Shown one piece after another: positions 1-10,400 of a stretch of DNA of 14,163 nucleotides (the stretch's first letter is position 1; each line of letters begins with the position of its first letter). The position numbers were made by a program, and so were the translations under genes. Source of the DNA: Irineochytrium annulatum (taxonomy: Eukaryota; Chytridiomycota; Chytridiomycetes; Chytridiales; Chytridiaceae); NCBI GenBank assembly GCA_027600665.1, contig JADGJL010000763.1, positions 1 to 14,163 on the forward strand, read 5' to 3'. The notes below the pieces were generated by a model. That model saw nothing but the letters and a program-made list of their open reading frames with translations, ran no database searches and had not been told where the DNA came from.

Positions 1-2313
1 GTGGAGGAGGTAGGGGATCAGTGGGAGGGCGAGGCCGAGGGGGAAGGCGAGGAGGAGGCGGGAGTAAGGGGAAGCGGGGCCGAAGAAGCGCGCTGGGCCG
101 ATGGCGCCCCAGATCGCGCCAGCGTTGATGAAGATGTTGTACTGGGCGGCTGTTTTTTTTTTCGGCGTTTAGAATACGAGAGAGGAGGAAGAGGAAGGGA
201 AAAGGAAGACAAGAAACGCTTACCATCCCACCCGTAAAGTCCGTTCTCAATCTCGGTCCTGAGGCTGGAGTAGATGTAGATGGACGAGTACACGTTCACG
301 AACGTCGTGAGCAGGGTCGCGTAGAGCTGCGACAGGAACATCGTCCGCGGCGGCACCTTGAGGTAATGGCCCAGCTTGAGGTCCTGCGCGAGCCCGATGC
401 CCTGATACATCGACATGTATCCCAACGTCTTGAAGCTCATGACGCCGACGAAGTTGCCCGGCAGGAGGTACCCGCCCAGGAACTCGGCCATGACGTTCAG
501 GCCGATCGATTGGCCCGAAATGGCCTGGATCGTGCCGAGGGGCACCATCGAGACGGTCGCGAGGAGGAGCGCGAGGATGACGGCCCACCACGGCATCGCG
601 AACCCGCCGAACGTGCAGGTCAGGATGCCCATGACGAGGGTGAAGGCCAGGAGGGAGATGTACCACATGTCCGGGCAGTCCGGGTACTTGTCCATCATGC
701 GGGCGTGGATGTCAGTCGTGTCCAGATCCTTCGCGGCCGTGCGCAGCCTCATGAGGATGTCGGCGCCGTACCAGATCGAGACGTGGGTGATGGACGCGGC
801 GAAGACCATGAAGGACGAGAGGTACTCGGCGGCAAAGTAGGTCGTGATGCGGATTGGGCTGAGGGCGGCGTAGGCGTCCGGGTTGAGGGTCGTGTTGGTG
901 GTGGGGTCGAGCAGGTCGAGGACGGAGATGGAGGTGCCGTTGGCATCGAAGAGGGAGACGGTGTTCATGGCGTAGCCGAGGGGGAACTCGCCGGTGCCGT
1001 TGGGACCTTGCACCGGGTTGGTGCCGATTTGCTGGTCGTTGCCGAAAGCGTTGGAGAACCACAAGGCGGGGACGAGGATCCAAATAATAAGGTAAACTGA
1101 AGGGTGAACGTGTTAGGAAAAAAGGAAAGACGGAATAGGTATAGCTAAGCTCACGTCCGACGACTTGGTTTAGCAGAGCCCAGAGCGGCGTCGTGATCGG
1201 CTGGACGACGGTGATGATAGACCAATCAAACGTCATCGACATCATCCCCAGGCCGAATTCGGCGCTGCCAAGAAGCTTGGCCCTCGCGCTGTTGGGCGCC
1301 ACGAAGCAGATTAGGCTGACAGCGCTCAGCGCTGGCGCGAGGATGGACGGAATGAACTGGTACAAGAACATGCCGCCAGCGCAAAGCCAGAAAAACCGGA
1401 AACGCCTCCTGCCCTCGTCCGTCTCGGTCTGGTGCAAGCTCGTGAGGAGAGCGATGATGCTGAGGTTGGCGGGCCACAGCATGGCTGCGGGTCGGACGAG
1501 ATACCGCCTGCATAGGCCCGCAACGCCGAAGCCGAAGAGCTGGGTCGTGAGCGCGAAGAGGAGGCACCAGTGCGGGCTGAGGGTGTCCTGGTGGAGGAGG
1601 AACTTCTGGCCGATGATGTTGTAGAGAGCATAGGCCGGGTTGCAGGCGGCCGAGCACATAACGAAAAGGAGCGTGTGTTCTTTGACGGTGAAGGGGCCCG
1701 GGTTGAGCGAGAAGCCCAAATCGCCGTGGAGGTGGATGAAGGTTTTGGGAAGGAATCTTGCAAGAAGCAGAGCGAGCGGGTAACCAGCTAGGATGCCGAT
1801 GTAGGGGTTTACAGACTAATTGAGGAAGACCGTTAGAGCATGAACTCGTACTTGAATGCAAAAAAGCACAGACAAACTGGTTTGTCCTGAACGTGAAGAC
1901 GGTATTTGCGAGAGACAGGACCACAGTGAAGAAGGTACCCAGCAGGGCCACCCTAAAAGTAAAGCACGGCGTGTTCACATCGTCCTTCTTCGGCACGACC
2001 GAGTCGACAATGTCGTAGATGTCCTCGAGGAAGGGGTCGTGCTCCTCTTGGACGTCATCATCGATCTCGAGGTCGGAGTTGAAGTTGGATTTCGACTTGG
2101 GTGATCTGAACGAGGACCGATGCGAGTTCCGCCCTGTTTGCAAGGAGTTCGGTCAGCACTTTCGACGATTATCCAGTGGAAGCACTACAACTCACGTTCG
2201 TCTTGGAGGGAGTAATCGCTGATGGACGAGGCGTCGTCGCGGTCGTGGTAGATTACCAGGTCAGGCTGCCTCGCACCGTGGCCCTTGCCCCTGAGGTCTC
2301 TAGGCGACGGCAT
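1..2313 (-). CDS. OPT-family oligopeptide transporter, left member of a divergent pair (3' end beyond window)
   Basis: A multi-spanning plasma-membrane or vacuolar proton-coupled importer of small peptides (family knowledge; substrate not predictable). I place five exons: 2313-2196, 2133-1874, 1815-1155, 1096-224 and 149-1. The introns are 62, 58, 58 and 74 nt. This gives 687 residues. By comparison with the paralogue at 2752-5768, about 145 C-terminal residues lie outside the window. Visible features are a polar, acidic N-terminus (about residues 1-90, including EDIYDIVDSVVP), then hydrophobic segments from about residue 95. The OPT signatures are NPG at about 164-166 (in SLNPGPFTVKEH) and KVPPR at about 593-597 (a KIPPR variant). 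The start at 2313 is the only ATG in frame with the conserved N-terminus; an upstream in-frame TAG lies near 2427 and the -3 base is A. OPT assignment is certain; exact start and splice sites are moderately sure. Confidence 0.9.
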
Positions 2314-2751
2314 CGTATAACTAGCGGGTGTGTGTGGGATGGAGTGTGATGTGGACGGACCGAGGGCGGGGAAAGAGGTCGCGGCTGTCGTTGAAGACGA
2401 GAAGATGAACGGGCGGCCACGTTTCTATCAGGGTCTTGGAAGCCCGACGCGCCTTCTGCCATGATGTAGCCACGCAGTCATGTCATCATCGAACGTACGC
2501 TGAAGGACCTCGCTTGAAGGACAGTTCGAAACACCTTGAGGGCTTGTCGTCCGTCTGTGCTACCATCCGACCGAAAAAGGAAATCAGCAAGCAACCCATT
2601 CGAGCCTTTTGAGCCTTCTTTCAACTCGCGCTTTCATTCCGTCAGAATTCAACAAGAACAAGGCTCCGAACTTCGCATTCCGCGAACAATATCGGCGCTG
2701 TCAGCCGCCATCCTCACCACCCGTCGACTCCCCCCCCGTCGCCCGGTCTCG
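2314..2751. promoter_or_regulatory. Shared divergent intergenic region between the two OPT genes
   Basis: These 438 bases separate the two start codons and must hold both promoters and both 5' leaders. I see no clear TATA box. There is one HGATAR-type site on the minus strand (TGATAG, 2425-2430), the sequence bound by nitrogen-regulatory GATA factors; one copy is weak evidence. TGAAGGAC occurs twice in direct orientation (2501-2508 and 2515-2522). A short inverted pair ATGATG/CATCAT sits at 2461-2466 and 2484-2489. A run of seven C lies about 15 bases before the right-hand ATG. None of these is proven functional. Confidence 0.4.
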
Positions 2752-5700
2752 ATGGCTGGCCGAAAGCAACACGAGAGTTGGATGACCGACAGCTCGTCGG
2801 ATGACACGAAGGAGTCAGGTGCGGCCCGCAGAAACGACTTTGCGGAGGTTCGGGGCCAGCCATGCCATGCGAGGGCTGCGGATTCGCGGTGTTGGGAGGC
2901 CATTGGTTGGAGTCTATGCATTATGGGCGGGGTTTCAAAAACTTGGACGTGGACGCTGAACTGCTTCCTGCTTCACGAACAGTCGCCTCCCCTGCGAACA
3001 GCGAAGCCCACCTCAAGGCCCCGCCCCGTGTCTCCAAGCCGTACACTCCAACACCACGGTCCCGCCGACGGAAAACGCTCGAGTTGCACATCTCCGACGT
3101 CGAACACGACCTCGAGTACCCCCGCGACGACGACTACAGCTCCATCGACCAGGACGATGACTATGACGACAACATCGCTGCGGGCGGCGACATGGCCGAC
3201 ATCTACGACATGGTTGATGCCGTCGTGCCGAGAACAGATGACCCGACAACGCCAGCGTTGACGTTCCGGGTGTGGGTGCTGGGCATCTTCTTCGCGTCGG
3301 TGCTGGCCATCTGCAATACGGTCTTCCTGTTCAGGACCAATTTTTATGTACGTGCACATTTCCTAATCACCCCCTGGCTTTCGGAATACGACTTGACCAA
3401 CTCGACCCCTTCTTCAAAAATAGTCCCTCAACCCCTTTATCGCCGTCCTCGCGTCCCAACCCCTCGGCGTCCTCCTACACTGGTACCTCCCGACCACCGA
3501 CTTCGTCGTTCCCTACCTCGGCGAGTTCACCCTCAACCCTGGCCCCTTCACATTCAAGGAACACGCGCTGCTCTTCGTCTTCACTTCGACGGGGTCGAGG
3601 CCTACGTACGCGCTCTACAACATCGTCGGGCAAAAGTTCCTTCTGGGGCAGGACATCAGCGTCTGGTGGTGCCTCGTGTTCGCCATCACGGTCGAGTGCT
3701 TCGGGTATGCGCTCTCGGGGATATACAGGAGGTTCTTGGTCAGGCCCGCGGCGATGCTCTGGCCGGGGAACCTGAGCACGGTCGCGCTGTTGCGATCGCT
3801 GCACGATTCGAACAGGGCTTTGAATGTGGACGGAGATGAGGATTTGGTTAGTGGTCAATCGTTGGGTTCTGGCTTGCCAAGCTCTTATGCGTATGCTAAA
3901 ATATCTTCTGCAAGTCGCCATCGGCAAGAATGAAGTTCTTCTGGTTCGCTACCCTTGGCATGACCATCTATCAATTTTTCCCGAGCTATATCGCACCAGC
4001 CCTTGGCGCCGTGTCCCTCCTCTGCTACGTCGCTCCTAACAACCAGAGGCTCAAGATGCTCGGCTCGGCTCGGCAAGGTCTTGGCCTTGGGTCGCTCACC
4101 TTTGACTGGTCCATTATCACGTCAATGTCGCCGATAACAACGCCGCTCTGGGCCCTCCTTAACCAATACGTCGGACGTGAGTATAAATATTTCCTTCCGT
4201 CTCGCCAATGCTAAAACGGATATCTCCAAGTATGGATCACCGTCTGGCTCATCATTCCGTTTCTCTGGTACCGCAACGCGTTCGGTGCCGACCAACAAAT
4301 CGGCACGAATCCTATGGACGGCCCCAACGGTACCGGATTTTTCCCGCTCGGTCAAGCCCTCAACAGCCCGGGCCTGTTTGACCGCGACGGCTCCTTCATC
4401 TCGCCCCTGTCCCTCGTCACGATCGGCAACGGCACCCTCGTCTTAAACGAGACCGCCTACGACCTCGTCGCCCCCGTCCGCCTCACGACCTACTTCGCCG
4501 TCGAGTACACGACCTACTTCATCGTCTTCGCCGCCACCATGTCCCACGTCGCGCTCTGGTACGGCCGCGACAGGTGGAGGAGGCTCCGGAGCGACCTCAA
4601 GGACCTCGATCGAAACGATATCCATGCCAGGCTCATGGACGCGTATCCCGACGTGCCGAACTGGTGGTACGCCGTCCTGATGGCCTTCGTCCTGACGGGC
4701 GCCATCGCCGCCTGCAAATGGGGCGGCTTCGACCTGCCGTGGTGGGGCGTGCTCCTGTCATTCTGCCTCGCGGCCGTCGCCATGGTGCCCGTCGGCACGA
4801 TCGAGGCCGTCGCGGGCCAGCGGATCGGCCTGAACGTCGTGGCGGAGTTCATGATCAGCTTCATCCTGCCCGGTCGCATGGCGTCCGTGATGACCTTCAA
4901 GACGTTCTCCTACGCCGGCATGTTCAACGGCCTCGGTATGGTCGAGGACCTCAAGCTGGGCCATTACGTCAAGATCCCGCCGCGCTCCATGTTCGCCGTC
5001 CAGGTCGCCAGCACGGTGCTCTCCGCCATCCTCAACGTCGCCGTGGCCGTGGTCGTGTACGAGCGCATCGGTGTCGATAGGCTCAACAACGCGCCCCCGC
5101 TCGGATGGAGCGCCAACGCCTTCACCGTCTTCCTGACCGCCGGCTCCATCTGGGGCGCCATCGGCCCCCGCCGTTTCCTCGGCCCCGGCAGCCCGTACAG
5201 CGGATGCCTGTACGGCTTCCTCATCGGCCTCCTCCTCCCTCCCTTCTTCTACCTCCTCCACCGCCTCTTCCCAAAATGGCACTTCCACCTGGTCAACGTG
5301 CCCCTGATCGCGTACTTCCCGACCCAGGCCGGCTCGACCCGGTCGGATCTCATCACGCCTTTCTTGGTCGGAGCCCTCGTCAACGGCGTCGTCAGGCGGT
5401 GGAAGTACGGGTGGTGGAGGCGGTACGCGTACGTTATGAGCGCCGCGTTCGACACGGGGAGCGGCGTGGGCATCTTGCTCGCGCTCCTGGTAGCGAGCGG
5501 GAACGTGAATTACATGATCAACATGCCGTTCTATGGGCTCAATCGATTCGATCAGGAGTCCTGTGCGCCAGACTATTACCTCGAGGTGAGTTGTCAGTTC
5601 CTTATGGCTGTGTTCTTCTGACAAGTACTGATTTTATATTGTCATCGCCTGCAGTGCAACGAGCATATGATCTGGGGTAGCTCGTTCGGGAATACATACA

Positions 5701-5768
5701 ACATCTCAAGTGACACGCCACTCTGCCAGGCTCTTTTCTCAGGCGAGCTTTTAGCGGGCCAGGGGTGA
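2752..5768 (+). CDS. OPT-family oligopeptide transporter, right member of the divergent pair (complete)
   Basis: A complete paralogue of the left-hand gene. I place six exons: 2752-2818, 2983-3347, 3424-3846, 3915-4176, 4231-5585 and 5655-5768. The introns are 164, 76, 68, 54 and 69 nt, and the protein is about 861 aa, ordinary for the family. The N-terminus is hydrophilic and Asp-rich (about residues 50-105, ending in DIYDMVDAVVP). Many membrane segments follow. The OPT hallmarks NPG (about 182-184, in TLNPGPFTFKEH) and KIPPR (about 620-624) are intact. LTFDWSIIT and GAIGPRRFLGPGSPYS are shared with the left gene. The last exon adds a polar 37-residue end with CNEH and stops at TGA 5766-5768. 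Introns 2-5 are well supported by frame and paralogue alignment. Intron 1 is less sure: its donor (GTGCGG) is poor, so the first 22 residues are tentative. Proton-coupled peptide uptake is inferred from the family. Confidence 0.9.
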
Positions 5769-5944
5769 TTTTAGCTGGTAGTCAACATGATGAACTGATG
5801 GATAACTTCAACGTTTCTCGCGTTCTTCTCCTTTGCCGTTTTCGTCGTTTCTTTCGTTGCTCACAACCTGCATGTACTTAAAAGAGCTAGGCGCAAAAAT
5901 CAATAACATATCGGAGCATGAAGCAGACACATGTGCAACAATCC

Positions 5945-5950
5945 AATAAA
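5945..5950 (+). terminator. Candidate polyadenylation signal AATAAA of the right OPT gene
   Basis: An exact AATAAA lies 177 bases after the stop codon of the right OPT gene, in an A+T-rich setting. Fungal polyadenylation signals are loose, and one hexamer is expected by chance every few kilobases, so this is only a candidate. Confidence 0.3.
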
Positions 5951-6796
5951 ATTTACAGTATCGCGACTTCGAGCGCTGCAATCCAAGACGGCCCATCGAC
6001 AGCGAGAACCCTGGCCTAACCCGGCCCCGCTACCGTGGCGAAGGAGGGGCCCAGCGGTTCGTGCCACAGGCGGTCCGGCGACGTCTCGCACGCGCTCTCA
6101 GGAAGGGCCGTGCGAGCCGCTGCTGGTCGTCAAGCGCGTCGAGGCCGGCGCGTGCGCTCTCATCGACATATCAGGTGGGTATTGGGCTGGGCCATTGGGT
6201 CGCTACACGCGTCGTCGAATTTTGATAATGCGGAAAACCAGAATACACGCGAATATCGGTACTTTTGAATGATCTGGACAGGTCCATAGGCGTGTGAGGT
6301 TTGGGGGGATTACCATGATCATCACTACTTGTTAGGGATTGGTGTACAAATGTTGCGTAGGGTGGGTCGAAGCTCACAGCCCAGCATTCTCGTCAGCTGC
6401 TGCTCACTTGGAAAGCGAACATGAGGTAGCTGCTAGGGATGAATCTCAATCATCATGTTAATTCTGGCCGATTTGGAGCACCTCGACGTTTTTATGCCTC
6501 CTTGTTAGTTGTCAAGAAAAATTGGTTAGAGGAGGCTTCATAGCTTTACCGGAGATGATCATGCTAGATTGTCCGTACAGTAAAGTGTCGCTGACATATT
6601 TTAATATGACACATCAAAAGCAGCGTTGGTGCATCATCACTGCGCGTTAAGATAATCTTCGAACTCCGGTCAATTGCAAAGCAGCATTGCAAGTAGGAAG
6701 ACTCGATTGACGAATTATGTGGTAATATTTTTTATTCTGATCCTGATTGCCCTGAATCCCCTGATTTCTCCCCTCCTCCATTGGAGAAATCTCATC

Positions 6797-6847
6797 TACA
6801 AAGTGAAATAACAAAAGAAATAAACAAAAAACAAAAAGAAAAAGGAA
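6797..6847. repeat. A-rich low-complexity tract
   Basis: About 50 bases made almost only of A with scattered G and C (T-rich on the other strand), containing an AATAAA near 6819. It lies in the gene-poor region, about 650 bases beyond the transportin stop codon. It could be a nucleosome-depleted tract or a worn poly(A) remnant. No target-site duplication is visible, so I do not call a retroelement. Confidence 0.4.
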
Positions 6848-7497
6848 GTGGGTGATAATCCAGATCTTGATGCAGATTTAGATCGACTAACAAGAGCGTT
6901 TGAAAAACATGAAAGCAAATATGAATCCCACGGGGACCCAGCCCACCCAAACCGTGGATCCCCTCGCTGCCGTATTATGAACCTTCCCAAACCGGGGATC
7001 GATCTGCTAATCGTTCCCCGCCCTCCGTTGACGGTAGCAGAGGACGACGCCCAGCTATCGAGTCCTCCCACCGCTGTATCCATTCCCTCCAAGTCGCCAA
7101 TAAGCAAAGAAAAGGGAGAAGATAAGATATATGCCTGGTTCCCATCAAAAGAAAGCAATTAGGGAAGAGCAAAAATGGACAAAACAATGCGAAAACTCGG
7201 CCAAATAAAAACGTAAGGACACAGCTGAGTTCATTCGAGGAGATGCATGGCAAACACGGGAACGGGTCTGTGCTTCCGTTCGAACTCAAAAAAAGATAAC
7301 GTGGCGTGGGGAATATAGGCGAGAACGAAGCAATTCGTGAGGGATGTGATTATATGATATTGATTTCGACAAAGGGAAAGGGGGAGGGAAGGGTGAGAGG
7401 AGGTGGGTTCTATTTCGATGTCGTATGCCTCATTCGCACAAGGCGGCGTTGAAGCACGATTACAAACACAGCCGGGCATTATCCACTGCGCGACACC

Positions 7498-10400
7498 TCA
7501 GAGCTGGTATTGCGCTTGCAGCTTCTCCTTCACGTGGATGGGAAACTGCTCGCGCACGACCTGCCAGTTAGACCCCATCACGTGTTGAAGATATTTGAGG
7601 GTCTGATAAACGACAACGGGTTTAACCAAAATCATACAATCAAACCGGATCTTACATGGACAAAAATGGTGCCAAGCTCGGGCGGGAGCTGTTCCCAGCT
7701 AACAATCGCATCGCAAAAGAAAGCCAGGTTCTAAACCTAATGTAAGCGTTTGGCAAAAATTGACTGACATACCTGAACGACCACCTCTGCGTTCGCCTGA
7801 GCCATCTGGCACAGGCCCCTAAAGGCACTGTCCTTCTCCAAATTGTCTCGAATGTTCCTCAAAGACCTGCACCAATGCTGGAAGAACTTCCCGAGGTATG
7901 GGGCAATCGCGTCGGGCGAGGCTAGGGCCAACCTTCCAATGGTAATGGCTGCGTTCTCGTTAAGTGTCCTGAGTCTTGCAACGTCGTCCATTTGGAGAAT
8001 TTCAACAAGTTCCGCCAAGAGCGCCCCAACGTAAGGCTGCATATCGCGTTGAAGCTGAAGCGCTATCTCGCCGGCGGCCCAGGTGGCGTTATTACACACA
8101 GAGAGCTGCAGCGGGTCATTCTTCTGCTTAATCTGGAAGATGACGAGCTCCATGACTTGCTGGATGGCGGGACGAACCGACTCAAAGCATGAAATCGAGA
8201 GGTCGCCAAGCAGAGCGTAAGCACTTTGCCGGACATCGGTGGATATATCCTGCGCCAAAAACACGTCAGTCCTATTGTAACCGTAGCCGAAGCGCATACC
8301 CTCATGCAAAGCAGCAACATCTCCATAATCGGCGGGTCCGAAGAGGCGACGAGCGGCGCAACATCACCTTGTAAACCCTGGGCCACCCCACTAAGCAGAT
8401 CGAGCGCAACGATGACAAAGTCCATATCGGGCTCATCCGGAATCTTCTTCTCGTTAGAGTGCTGCCGCGCGATGAGCTGATATTTAATAATCCGTAGACA
8501 CCGCTGCCAGACGGGTGGCGCCATGTCCTTAAACCCAGGGCCAAGAGCGATGGCGACGGAGGACAGACACTCAAGCAGAGGGAAGATATCGCGGTCGTCG
8601 TCCTTGATCACCTCCCATTTCTGGATAAGCGGCCGAAGGAGTGGGCTAATGTATGCCGGATTGTTTAGGGCAAGGCCGACGGAGTCCGCAAGGGTCCCAA
8701 CGGCGTCATACAAAATCAATAGGTTCTTTTTCTGCGAGAAGCGTCAGGTTTCACCATACTACAGACGGGCAATACCTGGTATATGTTGAATGCACGCTGA
8801 AGCGTCTGCAAAATGGGGCCGAGGTAGGGGACCAGTTCATCGCACGCAACCTCCTCGAGAGTGGCAAGAGCACTGCATCCGGCCTCCTGCACTCTCTTGT
8901 TCCCATTCTCGACCATTTTTAACAGCTAATTATTCAAAATTAAGACGTGAGCAAAATAGCACCAAAAACAGGTGGTTAAACTAACCCCCTCGAGAACGGG
9001 CAAGAAGTAATTTTCAACATGGTTCGGTTCCCTTCCGGTAGCTTCGCCCCCAAAAACGATCCAGTTGGAGTACCGTCCCAAAGTCCAACAGGTGATCGAC
9101 CGAACAAGCGGCTGTTGCGGAGGTTGTTAGGATGTCACTAACCAATGAAAAGGACATCACATACCATGGTGTTGTCCAGGCACTTCACCATAAACCGTAC
9201 AAGGTCCTTCAGATGCTCCTCCAAACCCTTGTTGCACCCCTCCGCGATAGCGCCAAGCGCAAGAATCCCGCACTCAAGGTCCTTCCAGTTACCGCTCGTA
9301 AGGAGGTTCTTCAACAGCGGAAGGAGCGGTTGAAGGATGGCTGAACCAATCGAGTTCGAAATCATATCAAGGGCTGCCGCCGAGCACTTCCGGAGAGTCC
9401 AATCACCGCCGCCTAACTCGCCATCGTCGTCGTCATCATCGTCATCGTCGTCATCGTCATCCGGCGGCAGCCCCTGCGCCGCCCGCTGCGCCGCCATCTC
9501 CTTCTTCTGCTGATCGGTCAGCTTGTTCCCGTGCGTCTTGGATCGATGCATGTGCGGCTTAATGTCCTGGGTGCTGTCGACCAGATGCGAGTCGTCGACC
9601 GCTTCGATGCCCCTCATGCTCTGCAGCTCCTCGTCGGTGTAGATCATCCCCTTAAGCAGGGTCCCAATCAGCTGGGGCAGCTTCGGCTCGAGGTAGTCGG
9701 CCGCCGTATCCTGATCCGCGAGAGCGAGCCAGAACTCGCAAGCCTCAAGCGCGACGCCTTTGTCGGCATCCTCGGTGCACCGGAGCATGAAATCGATAAC
9801 GCTCGCCATGTCTTGGGCAAGGAGGTCCGGGGCCGCCTCGAGGGTCATGACGATCCCTTGGCAGACGTTCTTCCGCACGTCTGACTCGTTATCGCTAGCA
9901 CGCGAGAAGAGGCCTTGGATGTACGCCGGGAGGTGCGGCTTGAGGACCTGGACCTGATTCAGGATAAATTGGTTCGTGGCGGAGATGGCAAGGGCCCGGA
10001 CTTTCGGCTGGGCGCTGCCGAAGTATTGTACGAGGTGAGGAAATGTCTCCTGCACGAGCGCTTGGTCCATGTGGTCGGCGAAATCCTCGCAAATTTGGTT
10101 TACGGTAATGAAGCACCACTGCAAGAAACACGATTGATTATACATTCGGCGGCATACCAAGACCGCAAATCTCACCTCGGTAATGACGGGGTTGTTCTGG
10201 GCAATCAGGGAAAACAGGGTCTGCAGGACCGGGTAAGCCTGCACCCGGTCGAAGCCGACAACCGATGTGAGGACGATGCCAGCTGCCTTCCGGACCTCCT
10301 TGTCGTTGTCCTGGAGCGACGCGAACGCGGCGTGCTTGATGTACTCGACGGTGGCGGGCACGAACCGCGCCCGATTCTCCTCCTTAATCAAGCGATTCTT

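Larger units (their letters stand above)
5769..7497. other. Gene-poor convergent intergenic region with a G+C-rich island
   Basis: This stretch lies between the 3' ends of the right OPT gene and the transportin gene. It is mostly A+T-rich, apart from a G+C-rich island at about 5985-6175. It should contain the 3' untranslated regions of both genes. Open frames here are short, start with non-ATG codons or lack any coding pattern. Small symmetric motifs occur: CATATT..AATATG at about 6595-6608 and CTCCA..TGGAG near 6776-6786. An A-rich low-complexity tract covers about 6797-6847. I see no tRNA, transposon ends or recognisable protein relic. Confidence 0.6.

Noticed and set aside
366..1100. Long plus-strand open frame opposite the left OPT gene (244 codons), plus similar ones at 247-666 and 415-840
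   Set aside because: They are shadows of G+C-rich coding DNA on the minus strand. Composition is repetitive (Glu, Gly, Arg, Asp from reverse-read codons), with no domain and no fit to splice signals.
2253..2462. Alternative upstream ATG (2462) for the left OPT gene
   Set aside because: Its frame ends in a stop before the first donor and does not read the conserved N-terminal segment; no clear intron joins it to the right frame.
4758..5624. Minus-strand open frame of 288 codons opposite the right OPT gene
   Set aside because: Same reason: Glu/Asp/His/Arg-rich reverse reading of a clear membrane-protein exon.
6040..6075. tRNA-like T-loop (GGTTCG) in the G+C-rich island
   Set aside because: No matching acceptor stem, D-loop or anticodon arm at the right spacing.
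5931..6272. 113-codon plus-strand frame over the G+C-rich island
   Set aside because: Arg/Pro/Gly-rich reading with no domain. Several other frames across the island look equally protein-like, so no single gene is supported.
6848..7162. 104-codon plus-strand frame in the gene-poor region
   Set aside because: Starts at GTG, has no in-frame ATG for most of its length, no family resemblance, and competes with an equally long frame on the other strand.
7231..7479. 82-codon minus-strand frame directly after the transportin stop
   Set aside because: Lies where the 3' untranslated region must be; no recognisable features and no own promoter space.
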